The translations under genes and the position numbers were made by a program. Source: Telopea speciosissima (Eukaryota > Streptophyta > Magnoliopsida > Proteales > Proteaceae). Taken from it: DNA of 64,000 bases. Below are positions 12,101-22,755 of the stretch, one piece after another. The stretch's first letter is position 1; each line of letters starts with the position of its first letter. The notes below the pieces were generated by a model. It worked only from the letters and a program-made list of their open reading frames with translations. It was not told the DNA's origin and did not search any database. The stretch covers positions 50,955,043-51,019,042 of the forward strand of contig NC_057926.1 of assembly GCF_018873765.1 (NCBI RefSeq), written 5' to 3'.

Positions 12101-14704
12101 ACCCATCTATGTTATACTTCCACGTCTTTTGACCTGTCCAACAGTCTTCGCTGGGTGAGTTGTTGCTTTGCTCACATGAATTCCTTGTCTTATTTCCTGC
12201 TCTATGTTTGCTGCATTATAGAACCTTGTATGTTTTATGTTACCTGTTTTATTAGGTTTCTGTGTACCTTTTTGCCCTTTTATTTTCTTCCAGTTGATAT
12301 TTTATAGTAGCATGCATAGGTCATAACTGATATTATCTTCCATGCGGAAATTTAAATGATCTCAAGTTGTTACTTGTTTAACGTTTTCATTGAACCATAA
12401 GGACTTATGTTTCTTGTTTTTACCAACCTATCCTACACTAGATATTTTACTATTTTTCATCTGTGGCCAAAACTAGGGACTAATTTATTCAACCATTAGA
12501 AATTAACATCTTCACTTGTACTGTGCCGGTTGGATTATATTTCTGGTGCATGCATTCTTATTTAATCCGCAAGCAGAAATTTGTTGTCATTTTCTTCTGC
12601 ATACAACATATGTCTACAATTCTCATCATAAACATCCTTGGATTCCATTGTACATTGTGCATTTAGGATGAAAGAACTAAATGATACAAAGCTAGGCCTA
12701 GACCTCACTATAGTTTTTAGAGGGTCAATGTTTGAACTACACCTTGGAACCTCTGCTGGGTTTGTTTTGCATTGGATCATCTGAAACCATGTTATATGAT
12801 ATATCTGATAAGAGTTTTTTTTTTTGGATAGATACCTACTCTGTAGAAGGTTTTTTGTTTTTGTAGGGGGGGTGGGGTGGGGTGGGGTGGGGTGGGGAGG
12901 AGGGGGAAAGGTGAGGGCCAAGAGGCTCAAGCATGAGACCTCCTGTTGAGCATGGGCTTACCGCACCACGCTTCACCAACTGCTCTAGGCAGCTGTCCCT
13001 CTGATAAGAGTTACTAAGTTATTAGTGATAGCTTAATTTGCTGTAAGAATGCAACATCACTGAGTAGTGGCTCGTCTTAGACTCTTAGTGTAAAATCTTA
13101 ATTTAAGAAATAGTTGTCTGGCACTCCCATCTAAGTTGGTTTGGTTGAGGCTTTGTTGATCACACTTGAGACTGATGGTTATCTCATTTACATGGGAAGA
13201 TAATATAATTGCTTTCTCTGGCCCGATGAATTTCAACATTTTCTTTGCTCATTCGGCTTTGATTTTGTAATAGCTTCATTTTTAGAAAAGGAATCACATA
13301 AAACAAAGATCTAAAATACAGATCTGTATCTTTTATCAATATTGGTTTTTTTAGTCTTTAATTCGTACATTTTAAAACCCAACAACTTCCGTTTTCTCAT
13401 TCCATTTACAAGTGGTTGGCTTATTCACTAAAAAAAAAATTTTTGATGGTCAGTTTCGTCGAACTAGGGTTCCTCTTGAGATGCTTTGGTATCTTCCATG
13501 AAATTAACGGTTATAGTGTTCACGACTTTGGATAACAGCATTTTGACATCTCTGACAAGCTCTCGGTCTGTGACCAAGACCGTTAATGGTTCCCATTATT
13601 TTGTGATCCAAGGCTACTCCCTAGCGAGAGGGATGGGAATCGGTAAGCACATTTTTAACGATAATTCCAATGTCGGAGGATATCAGTGTGCGATATATCG
13701 ATGGGGAGAACCCCAAGGATAATTCTACATATGTTTCTGTTTTCATTGCTCTGGTGGTCAGAGGAAGAAGAGGACGAAGGAAGTTAGAGGAAAAGATATC
13801 TCAAAAAAATAGATGGGGAGGGAAGGACACTGTTTTGGGTAGTTTTGCAATACCCATCTTTGTTTTGGGTAATTTAGTTAAACAAAAATGCGGTGGATAA
13901 TTTGGTAAACCCAAACCAGATAGTGAATAATCTTTTTAATTTTTCCCAAAAACAATTCTACAGTGCAGTCTCCAAAAGAGAAAGGAAAAAAAGGATTTCT
14001 GTGGAAGATCATATTTCAATTGTGCATCACCACTTGCTGTCAGTACACATATGACATGTCTAATCCACAACAGAGAACCAATCTCGGCACATAGTTCATA
14101 GTGAAGGGATGGGGAAAATTTTAATCTTGTGCTGCCAGAGAAAAACAGATCAAATCTTGTGTATGCATACAAAAAACTAGAGGATTCTTCATTTATGTTA
14201 CTTCTGGGAAATTTGTTAAACGTTTGTATTTCTTGTGTGCTTGGGGGGGGGGGGGGGACTTTGATGCAGAGCGTGATTTTTCAAATGAGTTTATGGTTGT
14301 CATTAGTTTGCAGCAGTCCTTTAGCCTGTGCTGGTGTTATACAGTTCTTAATCTAGGTAAAACTGTGTATTGGGCCTATTGGCTCACATAGCATGTATTT
14401 TCTCTTCTTGTTTGTATGAAATGCCCACTTGTATTGCTGAAATCTTGAACAAGGCTGTCTAAATCCCGTGCACAGTCCATTTTCAATTGAGTTTCAGGTA
14501 TCTATAGTAATCAGTTTCCGGTCAGATCTATCAAAACTGCATCCAAAATCTGATCCCAAAACTCCAAGACTCTGGGTAAGTGTTAAATTTTGAAGTTCAG
14601 CAAAAATTTTACCTTATTGTTTATGACATTGCACCTCTCTGTTGCAGCTAGCAATGGAGACCGTCCCACTGAGGTTAGTCCGAACCAGGCTTGACAAGTT
14701 GTAG
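6191..14704 (+). CDS. VPS26C: VPS26C / DSCR3-like vacuolar protein sorting subunit (11 exons, 321 aa)
   Basis: Exons: 6191-6241, 6341-6433, 6544-6608, 9924-9978, 10553-10642, 10821-10905, 11000-11095, 11806-11990, 12066-12154, 14476-14575 and 14648-14704. They total 966 nt with consistent phases and end in TAG. The start [17 protein letters not shown] is typical of plant VPS26C, the arrestin-like subunit related to retromer VPS26 that assembles with VPS35 and VPS29-type proteins in endosomal cargo recycling. Diagnostic blocks in order: [90 protein letters not shown] and PLRLVRTRL near the C-terminus. Length matches the family. Intron 8 (11991-12065) starts with GC instead of GT and is 75 nt with no in-frame stop. 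The acceptor of exon 5 is duplicated 115 bp upstream. Introns hold two Au SINEs and a G-rich minisatellite. No coding lesion was found, so it is probably functional. Confidence 0.93.
7108..7262 (-). mobile_element. Au-type SINE, minus orientation, in VPS26C intron 3
   Basis: Read on the minus strand it carries the Au SINE hallmarks: a tRNA-like head with AATGGTAAGGTTGCTCC, GTGACCTAGTAG and a GGTTTCGAGTCG box-B-like word, then GGGGTAAGGCTGC, a GACCCTCCCC block and GGGAGCCTCGTGCACTGGG at the 3' end. It is diverged and faces the plus-strand copy about 250 bp downstream. Confidence 0.8.
7505..7668 (+). mobile_element. Au-type SINE, plus orientation, in VPS26C intron 3
   Basis: It runs from GGGAGGGCCAAGGCACAACG through GGTAAGGTTG, GAGTCGGGAAACAGCCTCT and GGGTTAAGGCTGTGTACA to GGGAGCCTTTTGCACTGGATA, then a poly-T tract. 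The layout is that of plant Au SINEs. The second box is degraded and most of the segment before it is altered, so this is an old copy. Confidence 0.8.
8598..8830 (+). mobile_element. possible LTR-type retroelement fragment in VPS26C intron 3
   Basis: The stretch contains GATTTACGTGGTTCACCC followed by GGGCTACGTCCACGGCCGAG, a motif pair I associate with LTR-type repeats in many plant genomes. GAATCAACAA words occur on both sides (about 8600 and 9001), but I could not define boundaries or an internal coding region. Confidence 0.35.
10324..10553 (+). repeat. 115-bp tandem duplication spanning the VPS26C exon 5 acceptor region
   Basis: Units 10324-10438 and 10439-10553 are head-to-tail copies with only a few mismatches. 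Both end in TTTTCATTGCAGA, so each carries a pyrimidine tract and an AG acceptor. The downstream AG (10551-10552) precedes exon 5; the upstream AG (10436-10437) is an intact decoy. Confidence 0.95.
12865..12905 (+). repeat. GGGGT-type minisatellite in VPS26C intron 9
   Basis: A G7 run is followed by repeated TGGGG units and a GGAGGAGGGGG tail. The G-rich strand is the sense strand of the host gene. The many closely spaced runs of four G could form a G-quadruplex in the pre-mRNA (inference). Confidence 0.9.
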
Positions 14705-16170
14705 TGCTATCTTCCCAGTCAAAAATGTTCTGCGCCATATACTAGTACACTACAACATACAGGCCATTTTCTTTTGAAGAGCTATTGATACCATGGTGCA
14801 TAAACTTGCGTGAATTATGTTTATTAGGAACTGAATTTATCTTCTGAGACGTCAGAGTTCTTGTAGCTGTCATTTACTGTATCTGTAAAACAAGTTAGGC
14901 TACAGCTGCTATGGCATATTAGCCTGTATTGGTGCTACCACAGTGCCACAGGCATCAATGTAACCTGCCAGTCAGAGAGTGTGACACAAAACAAAGCTCA
15001 GCCTGAGCTTTGGCCCTTGCAGTCAATGTTTCTCCAGGCTGCACATCATCAGTACTTATTTTTGGAGCCCAAAGTGGCGGATGATCTGGTTCCTAGTTCC
15101 TACAGACATATCATTGCTGCAGCGGTGGTTAGCGTAATATTTAGAGGGCTGGATGCCTGGATTTGGACTGATTACATGGCCTATACAAAGGTGATGCACA
15201 GTCCTGAATAGGAAATAATTTGCTTGTTGGGCATTTTTGGTGATTAATAAAAAAACTTTTTTACATGATAAGTTCTCAAAAGAGTTATTACCAGTGTCCC
15301 ACTGAGGAGCTTTTGCTTAAGCCATACAACCAGTTGGATAAATAGGGTACTGTCATTATTCTTTTGATGAGTGGTTGTTGATGGTTTTAGAAACTAAGCA
15401 GAGGAGCAGAGCATGGGATGCCTAAGCTGTTTATACTATGAGATTTTGAGCACTACCACCAGCAGGAGCAACTGTGTCAGCCACTCTTATACTATTGAAA
15501 CTCATCCTGATTCTTCAACTTCAAACAAGCCGAATTCTCCTGGTGGGTGGCGGTTAAGGTGAAAAGGAGGAGCCGTAAAGACACCAAACAGAGCAACCAT
15601 CCCATGCCGAGGTCTCTGGACCACTAAGTTGACAAAGGCACACTAATAGAAAACCACCACATACTCAAAGGAGAAAAGCTATCATTCCATTCATGACTTT
15701 CGAGTTCAAATAGTATCGTCACTGAAAGTATTCACTTTTCGCAAGTTTAGTTGATGAGTGATGACTTGATGTCCCACCTAAGAAAATAAGGAGGAGGCCA
15801 TTTCAAAAGAGATATTCCTGCTCATGGTGGAGAGTGATAATCACGAGGTGATACAATGTCTACAGGATGAAAGAAAGGAGTTGGCGATTACAATTTTATG
15901 TATTTTGGTGATTATACGCCACCTGCTGGTTACTTTTTTTGACTAGTGTTAGCAGATGGCCCTATCTGTCTCAGATAGGATAGTTTGGTCCAATTCCAAT
16001 CCCCAAACGTTGTTTCAACTTCAAAACTGTAATATGTTCTTCTGAATAGATTTCATTTTCTACCAAAAAAAAGCAAAATGAAGTTACTGAATTATAAGGA
16101 AAAATAAATACTGTAGGCTTCTAGAAACCATTTAATAAGTTGGATCGAACACCCATTTATGAACCAATAA
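14705..16170. other. VPS26C 3' flank and intergenic sequence
   Basis: The first few hundred bases are presumably the VPS26C 3' UTR; there is no clear end signal by eye. An open frame at 14981-15211 has no recognisable similarity. From about 15730 to 16170, words such as CAAGTTTAGTTG and a GGAAAAATAAATACTGTA block resemble sequence downstream of copies B and C, so this is probably the 3' flank of copy A. Confidence 0.5.
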
Positions 16171-16177
16171 GGTCTGC

Positions 16178-16483
16178 TTAAACTTGAGAACTTGAAACCT
16201 TCTTTGACACATTGCTGCGTGTCCATAGGAAATTGCCATTACATAGAGCCTTAAAAGCAACTTTGCGAGCCGCTTCAGTATCTCCTGCATCTAACAACTT
16301 CCCTTCCGTAATAATAGAGGGGCCTCTAAAATCTGTTATATATCCGCCACAAGCTTTTTTTACTGGATTGTAAAAAAGTGCAAAAACACACACTACATAG
16401 ATTGGCGGATCCATGAATGCCAACTCTTGTGATTGGGAGTGAGAGTGAATAACTTCAGTAATTTGATCAAACTCAAAACCTCT
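16178..16483 (-). pseudogene. RNase H-like exon of F-box-RNase H family, copy A (internally deleted, F-box exon absent)
   Basis: The minus-strand frame begins right after a CAG acceptor at the same sequence context (GATGATGCAG) as copies B and C. It reads RGFEFDQITEVI, then DPPIYVVCVFALFYNP, GGYITDFRG and TEGKLLDAGD, matching copy C. It then jumps to an EAARKVAFKALCNGNF segment that aligns with the C-terminal part of copies B and C. About 70-80 residues that should hold the central helix and the middle of the fold are missing. No F-box exon is found between this acceptor and copy B, where an hAT-type MITE (16707-16977) and unrelated sequence lie instead. It is a remnant rather than a working gene. 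Confidence 0.7.
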
Positions 16484-16706
16484 CTGCATCATCAATTTAT
16501 AATAAAACCATTAGTGATCAGAGACTAGATTATGGACTTTCTTATTGTCCAAATGTTAAATACAGGGAGAGAGTAACAGCTAAAATATGATCAACATACA
16601 TAGAATTCATATACAATATTAGAAATTAGAAGATCTCTGTAGAAGGCTACCCTTGCCAATTAAATGATTAAATCAATAGATGAAGATCAATAAGTATGTT
16701 TTAAGC

Positions 16707-16977
16707 TAGGGGTGTAAATGAATAGCTGAAATCCGTTTCCCTATCCGTGTCCATATCGGTTTAGCACTATCCGAATCCGTCCGAAAGCTAAACGGATGCG
16801 GATATGGATAGGCTATAGCTATCCGAAAAGCTATATTTACATGTAAATGGATAAAAATTTAGTTTCCCTATCCGTGTCCGTATCTGTTTAGCACTATCCG
16901 AATCCGTCCGATATCTAATCAGATGCGGATGCAGATATAGCACTATCCGAGCCGAATCCAATCCGTTTACAGCCTTA
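16707..16977. mobile_element. hAT-type MITE (271 bp)
   Basis: It begins TAGGGGTGTAAATG and ends TTTACAGCCTTA, an imperfect terminal inverted repeat of hAT type. It is flanked by TTTTAAGC (16699-16706) and TTTTAAAC (16978-16985), a 7-of-8 match to an 8-bp target duplication. Internally it holds two copies of a CCCTATCCGTGTCC ... ATCCGAATCCGTCCGA segment. Confidence 0.8.
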
Positions 16978-16985
16978 TTTTAAAC

Positions 16986-18578
16986 CAACTCGGGAGAGAG
17001 AGTGAGAGAAGTGGGGGGGGGACCTTTGAGATAAGATTATATATAGAAGTCAATAGGACATCTTTTTAAAGAAGAATTTGGAATACGGGCAAAACAAGAC
17101 TAGGGTTTAAAAACCCTAGTCTAACCCTAAGTCCTCTTAGCTCAAGCCAAGCTCAACCTGGCCTTAGGTCAGGCTGAGATATCTCAGCCCATGCCCAATC
17201 CTGCCCGGCTCAGCCCAGCCCAACCCTGCATTGGTCTTCAACATCTGCCCGGATATCACTAATAATCGTTGGGTTAGTCTTGGTCTTGTTCCTGAATATA
17301 TGGAAATTCTCTCCTTCCATATATGATCGATAGTAGCACAGAAAGCAATCATGACAATACCACCAATCAAGTCTCCCTTAAATTACTTAGCAATCCACCT
17401 AGCCTCCAAGATGACATTACTCCCCACCCTTCTAGAAGGAGAACAAAGCTTCAATATACTTCTCCAAATCTGTTTAGTAAATGGGCGAAGCAATAATCCC
17501 TTTTGTATTGTCTTCAATTGCTTGTACTTGCATCTCAAATTTGGGCAAAAACTTAAGCGAAACATTGTACTTTTATTTTTTCATAGTGCATTGGTGCAAT
17601 ATTTGGCCCTGTGATTTTTTCCTTCTACGTTGGAGGGTTTTCCATGTAAAATGTTTGGTGTGTATTGTGTGATATCTTTTTGTTTCTCTTATTTGCTTGG
17701 GTTAAAGTTGCTTGACAACTTTACATTGGATTATTGGTATTTCTCAATTCACAATAGACAAGTGGGTTTGATAATCCCTACAATGTCATCCAAATTTTCA
17801 GTATTTTATAATAAATATGTATGAAATATTAAAATCAAACTGGTTAGCGTCCAGAAAAGAGCCTATTAAGTCAATCCGATAAAGTAATCTATCTGAACTA
17901 ATTCGAGTTCACTTTGGTTTACTACTATACCAGCCCAAAATTGGTTCAGCTCCACTGAACCCACACTGGAGAGGGAGAGGAAGATCCAGAGGAGGAAGAA
18001 CTACCGAAAAGGGAGATGGTGAAATGCAGGGATTGCCGGCAGAGAGCTGGAGGTGGATCGATCGGCAGTGATGGCAAGAGGAATGGGGGGGGGGGGGAGC
18101 TGGGGATCTTTCCAATATAGGTGGCAGCTGGGGGCAATCCCTAACACCCCGCACTGGAGAGGATCCAAATCCATGTTTAGAAACAAAATAAAGAAAAAGG
18201 CAAAAACATAATTATACAAAATTCATAATGATTTAATGATTGATTTATGTGACTATCTCTCTGCTCAAGTTCAAAATTTCAAAGTGGATGAAGCAACTTC
18301 GACGCATCGTGAATCATGGATTAAGTATATGATATTGATGATGATAGCTGAAAAAACTGAGAAATACACATTAATAGAAGAGAAAAACACACACTCACGG
18401 AGGAGGAAATATTATCGATGATCAGGAGAAGTCTTTTACTCTTCACAAGTTTAGTTGTACTCAGGGAGCATTAGGTCTGGAATCTATAGAGAATTAGTAG
18501 AAACTAGGCAGAGATTAATGAATTGTAAGGAAAATTAAATAATGTAAAATTGTAGAAGCCAATAAGGTCTGCAAAAAC
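16986..18578. other. intergenic, no gene recognised
   Basis: The stretch contains a GCCCAGCCCAACCC-type low-complexity patch near 17190-17230, a poly-G run at about 18086-18099 and several short open frames without recognisable products. The segment closest to copy B (about 18440-18578) resembles the 3' flanks of copies A and C. Confidence 0.5.
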
Positions 18579-20832
18579 TTAAGAACTTGACACTATCTTT
18601 AACACATTGCGGTGTGTCCATAAGAAATTGCCCTTTCTCGAACCAATAAAAGCAACACAGCGAACCGCTTCAGTTGTTGTTCTTCGAGCTCTTTGATCAT
18701 AGAATGTTGGAGCCCAACTAAATTCAGAAAGATCATGTGAGATTTGAGCCCAACTAAATTCAGAAAGAAGATCAGTAATCTTTGTAGCCTTTGAAAAATC
18801 TTTCTTTCTTCTCCACTACTATTAATAGCATCAACTATCTCTTTTGCATTAGAAACCAAAGCGTTGGATACCATGCCCACGAGCTAATTGCAACCCACAA
18901 AGAATGGCTTTTACATCTGCTTCAATGCTATCTCCTGCATCTAATAACTTCCCTTCCGTAACAATAGATAACATTGCTTCTCTAAGATCTGTTATACATG
19001 CCGCATAAGCATTTTGGACTGGATTGTAAAAAAGTGCAGAAACAAACACTGTATAGATTGGTGGGTCGGCCATGTATGCCAACTGCTGTGATTGGGAGTG
19101 TTCAGTAACTTCACTCTGCATCATCAATTTATAATACGATTAGTATGCATAAAATCCTTATACAAAATTAGATTTATTAATTTCACTCATTCTAGTTAGC
19201 AATCTAATAAGGGTTTTGTAGATAAATTAAAGAGGAAGGGATTTCAAACATAACTCTTAAGAGGGCTTTCATTGTATGTAAATAATACATCAAACTAGTA
19301 TAATCTCTAGCCAAAATTTCCCTTGTTAAGCATCACCTAGACTTGTTGTTGGGTGCCTTGGTCACCTTGGTTTATGCTTTAGACCACCTGGTCCATAGGC
19401 TATTAACAAAATCTCCAAATTAAGGAAATATTAAACCATATCCTTGCCCTCCTTAGTTATAGCTTTGAGAGATCCTACCAAACTCAAGCAAGAGTTGAAA
19501 TTAAAGCCATGTTTGGATGTCAAGAAAAGAAAAAATTCAAAAAATTTTGATTTTGAAGAGAGTGATAGACACATAAATCAATCATTTCATCAACACAGAT
19601 CTTCTACAGTGCGCTGCCCTATCTTGCTTGTGCTGCACAGACACAAGGCGGCGTGCATTGACTGCCTTACCCCGCTCAGGCAAGGTGCTCGGGCAGGGGT
19701 AAGGCGATCAATGCGCACCGCCTTGTCTCTGCGCATCACGGCAGGACCGGCAGCCCATGCTATAAAAGATCTGGATCCTCATTCCATAGCCTAACATATG
19801 ATCAATAAGTATGTTTTAGGAACAATACATACATGTAGTACATGTCTAAGTGGCCGCAAGCTCTCCTTATAGAAACCGAAGAATGTTTTTCCCTCTTTAT
19901 CAGAAATGAATCCACTAAAACTTGCTGTTTGGAGATGGTAATAGAACAATCCGTAAAAATAAAACGATCCTTCGTTCCAAGTCTCAATAAGCACCTTAAT
20001 ATTCCCCTTATCATCCTCTTTTATTATGTCTCTAGGAATATAGTACCCATGACGGCTATGGTACTACCCCAAATTCTTCATTCTCCACGTTGAACGCCAA
20101 GATTTTCCGTTCTCTATCGATCAGCCAGTGAAGAGTTCCATTCACGAAAGCTGGACATTGATCATCATCGACATTGTAGGTGGAATTTCCAACTTGTTTC
20201 CAAGCCCAAGGAATAGAATAAGAAGAAGAAGAATCCTTTCTCATCCCCAAAGTGAAAACCCTACATTCTGTTGGGGCATTGGGATCGATTCTTAAGAAAG
20301 GACGAATCAAATGAACTACTTTATACTCATCGGTAGACTCAATGAATCCAAAACCAAAGGAACCACCATACTCAGAGAAGTGAAGTGGTTGCAATGTTAT
20401 GATTTCTTGTGTAGTTGGATTACAAACATGGACTTCAGTAGCTTTAAAGGAAGTGAAACATACCAGATCGAAACGGGTAGGCAACACGAGATTGCAATAA
20501 TACTTGTTGGAATTGAACTCGAATTTGTTTAAAATCTTTACTTCTGTGTCGAATGTAGATAGGAAAAAATTAGGTAGTGGAAGATGATCTTCTTCTCTCT
20601 TTCTAAATAGACTTGATATGGTGAGGAGAAGAGGTGGTTTAGACTTGAATTGCAAGTGAATGAAATGAGGATCATTTGGTATGACATGAAGCCATTGTTT
20701 ACTTAGACACTGGAACCTGAGGAGGGACTTCACAGGGAGCGATGAGAGCACTTTGAAAAAAATATCATCTGGTACCACTATTGATGATGGATCATCATCA
20801 TCACCACCACCACCACCACTGGTATTAATCAT
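18579..20832 (-). pseudogene. F-box/FBA - RNase H-like gene, copy B (broken)
   Basis: The F-box exon starts at 20832 (MINTSGGGGG) and has a good F-box (VVPDDIFFKVLSSLP, SLLRFQCLSKQWL) and FBA blocks (LPTRFDLVCF, VHVCNPTTQEIITL, CPAFVNGTLHWLIDR). It stops after EEFGVVP at 20056. Compared with copy C, about 95 residues are deleted here; homology resumes in another frame with IPRDIIKEDD, IKVLIETWNEG and SLRPLRHVLH. A donor (CAT|GTATGT) follows at 19833. The second exon begins after GATGATGCAG at 19115: SEVTEHSQSQQLAYM, SALFYNPVQN, TEGKLLDAGDSIEADVKAIL. It is frameshifted near 18850-18860 and again near 18770, with an internal duplication of a GAATTTAGTTGGGCTC unit. Exon order, donor and acceptor phase (both phase 0) and the 717-nt intron mirror copy C, so the two-exon architecture predates the duplication. 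Confidence 0.8.
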
Positions 20833-21250
20833 CTTCTCCTTTCTCGAGTAGATGAAAAAGTAAATAAGAATTCAGATCTTTTACATTTGTTAAGCCAAGG
20901 AACTAGAAGATTTTCCTAATAAGAGGGGATGTGGAAGAGATAAGTCTGCTATGGAAGTGGTTTTCTCCCCTTTTTAAGGTGACGAGATGACCAGAGAGAG
21001 AGAGAGAGAGGGATGAGTTTGTTGATTGATCTACCCTTACCTTCTTTATTTACAAGGATTTCATTTTGTGTTTAATTACTCCGATAAGGCATAGGGAATG
21101 CACAAAGTAAAAATATTAAAACTGTTATTTTATAGGGGCAGAGAGGTCATTTCACATAAGAATTACATGAAACGGTTTGTACTTTGTACTAGGGACCTAG
21201 GGTTTGTGTGAAATGATTTGTTCAAAAAACATTTGATAATAATTAAGTCG
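20833..21250. other. upstream region of copy B, with a GA microsatellite
   Basis: AT-rich upstream sequence with a (GA)n tract at about 20993-21011. No core promoter element can be assigned with confidence. Confidence 0.5.
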
Positions 21251-21254
21251 TTTT

Positions 21255-21976
21255 TTACTCTTTTGTTTTAATATTTTGATAATAGGGAGGAATGGGAGGA
21301 ACAATCCATCTCCTACTAAAAAGACTACCATCCGCTCTTGGATCTTCTCGAGTATTGATGACTAAGTCAGGCCTTGGGTCCCCCACAAGAGAGTCACTGT
21401 CCCAAACTACACCCTCAAAACCTACACCGCATTCATTGAGTAAATTGTTCCGACTCAGACTGACAACATCCCTATCATCCACAATTGACATAACAGAACC
21501 TGAGATTACCTTCTCAGAAGCTCCAACGTCCCATCTTAAAGGAGGAGGCTTGCCAGGTGGGCTATATCTATTGCTCAAGTCTATTTGATTTTCCAAGTGT
21601 CGTGATAAGGAAGATTGACTCTATGTACTCAGAGACTCTTTGGGTGTCTTGGATTCACCATAGATATTTGAGATCATACTCTATTTGGACTATCATGCAG
21701 TTGCACAATTGCTCTTGGATGTGGCATAAAATATTGAAGTATCGATCTAATACGGAGTTCATGATTCACCATATTATTGGCAATAGGCATTCTATTAGCA
21801 TTTGGCTAGACCCTTGGCACCCATATGGGGTGCTTCTTAATAGATCTGGGGAGAGAATCCGATACAATGTTGGATCTCACAGATTGGCTCTCATTCATGA
21901 TTTGATTCGAGATGATGAATGGGACCCGAGACCCGCAGTTTCTCTAGACCTATTATGGGCCGGGTTTTCCTCCTAG
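21255..21976 (+). mobile_element. LINE retrotransposon fragment (C-terminal ORF2 region), with an opposing open frame at its 5' side
   Basis: The plus-strand frame from about 21590 to 21976 reads ETLWVSWIHHRYLRSYSIWT, SWMWHKILKYR, FMIHHIIGNRHSISIWLDPW and HRLALIHDLI. This is the typical region after the reverse transcriptase in plant L1-type LINE polyproteins (the zf-RVT neighbourhood). The minus-strand open frame 21596-21255 directly abuts it and has the look of LINE-encoded sequence (MENQIDLSNRYSPPGK, VVWDSDSLVGDPRPD), but I do not recognise it firmly. If it belongs to the same element, the 5' part is inverted relative to the 3' part. The fragment lacks the reverse transcriptase core and ends near a poly-T run (22020-22039). 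Confidence 0.65.
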
Positions 21977-22755
21977 ATCCTTCTTTCTCAATGAGGTATA
22001 TGATTGTTTTTTTCTCTTCTTTTTTTTTTTTTTTTTTTTGGTGAAAGTAGGGGAAATGAATTTGGCTATGAAATTTTAAGACAAGATTAGTCTAGATCAT
22101 GCATATCATTCCAACCATTGTAATTGCCACATGACACCTCTACATGGACTTTCAACTAAGGGAAGTGAATTAAAATCAAATTTTACCAAAGTGAAAATTT
22201 TTGCAATCAGACTTACATGATAGTGTAACTAACTCTAAAACATTTCAAAGTTGATTACTAAATTTACTATACATTAGAATCAAATTCCTTAAATTTGAAA
22301 ATTAAAATAAATTTTATAACTAAAATGAAAATTTATTCATCAACATTTGAATACGTAGTTGAAGCTTGATTACAAAGTTCGAGTAATCACGGAGTGGAAA
22401 CTAATCATATTGTCATACACGCCATTGACAAGACCATTCTAGCTAAAGAGTCAACAACATTATTGATTTCCCTTCCCTAGAAATAAACTGAAAGGAACAT
22501 GTTTGAAAATAAATTTAAAAATGTAAAATGTTCTCTAAGAGAGGCTTAGAAGCCAAAGAAGCAGAGACCACTGATCATGAGAGGTAAATAAAAAAGCTCC
22601 TTGGAATCTGTCTCCATAAAAGATGATTAATGCAATCTGAAATCGCCTTTAGCAAGGCCACAACAATTGGAATCTATAAAAATAGAAAGAGGTTAATGAG
22701 TTATATTAAGAAAAATAAATACTGTAAGATTCCAGAATACACATAATTAAGTGGT
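21977..22755. other. intergenic, no gene recognised
   Basis: AT-rich sequence with a poly-T tract at 22020-22039. The last 80 bases resemble the 3' flanks of copies A and B. Confidence 0.5.

Noticed and set aside
12562-12930. 122-codon minus-strand open frame rich in proline and histidine
   Set aside because: It is the translation of the GGGGT minisatellite and flanking intron sequence of VPS26C; no independent coding signal.
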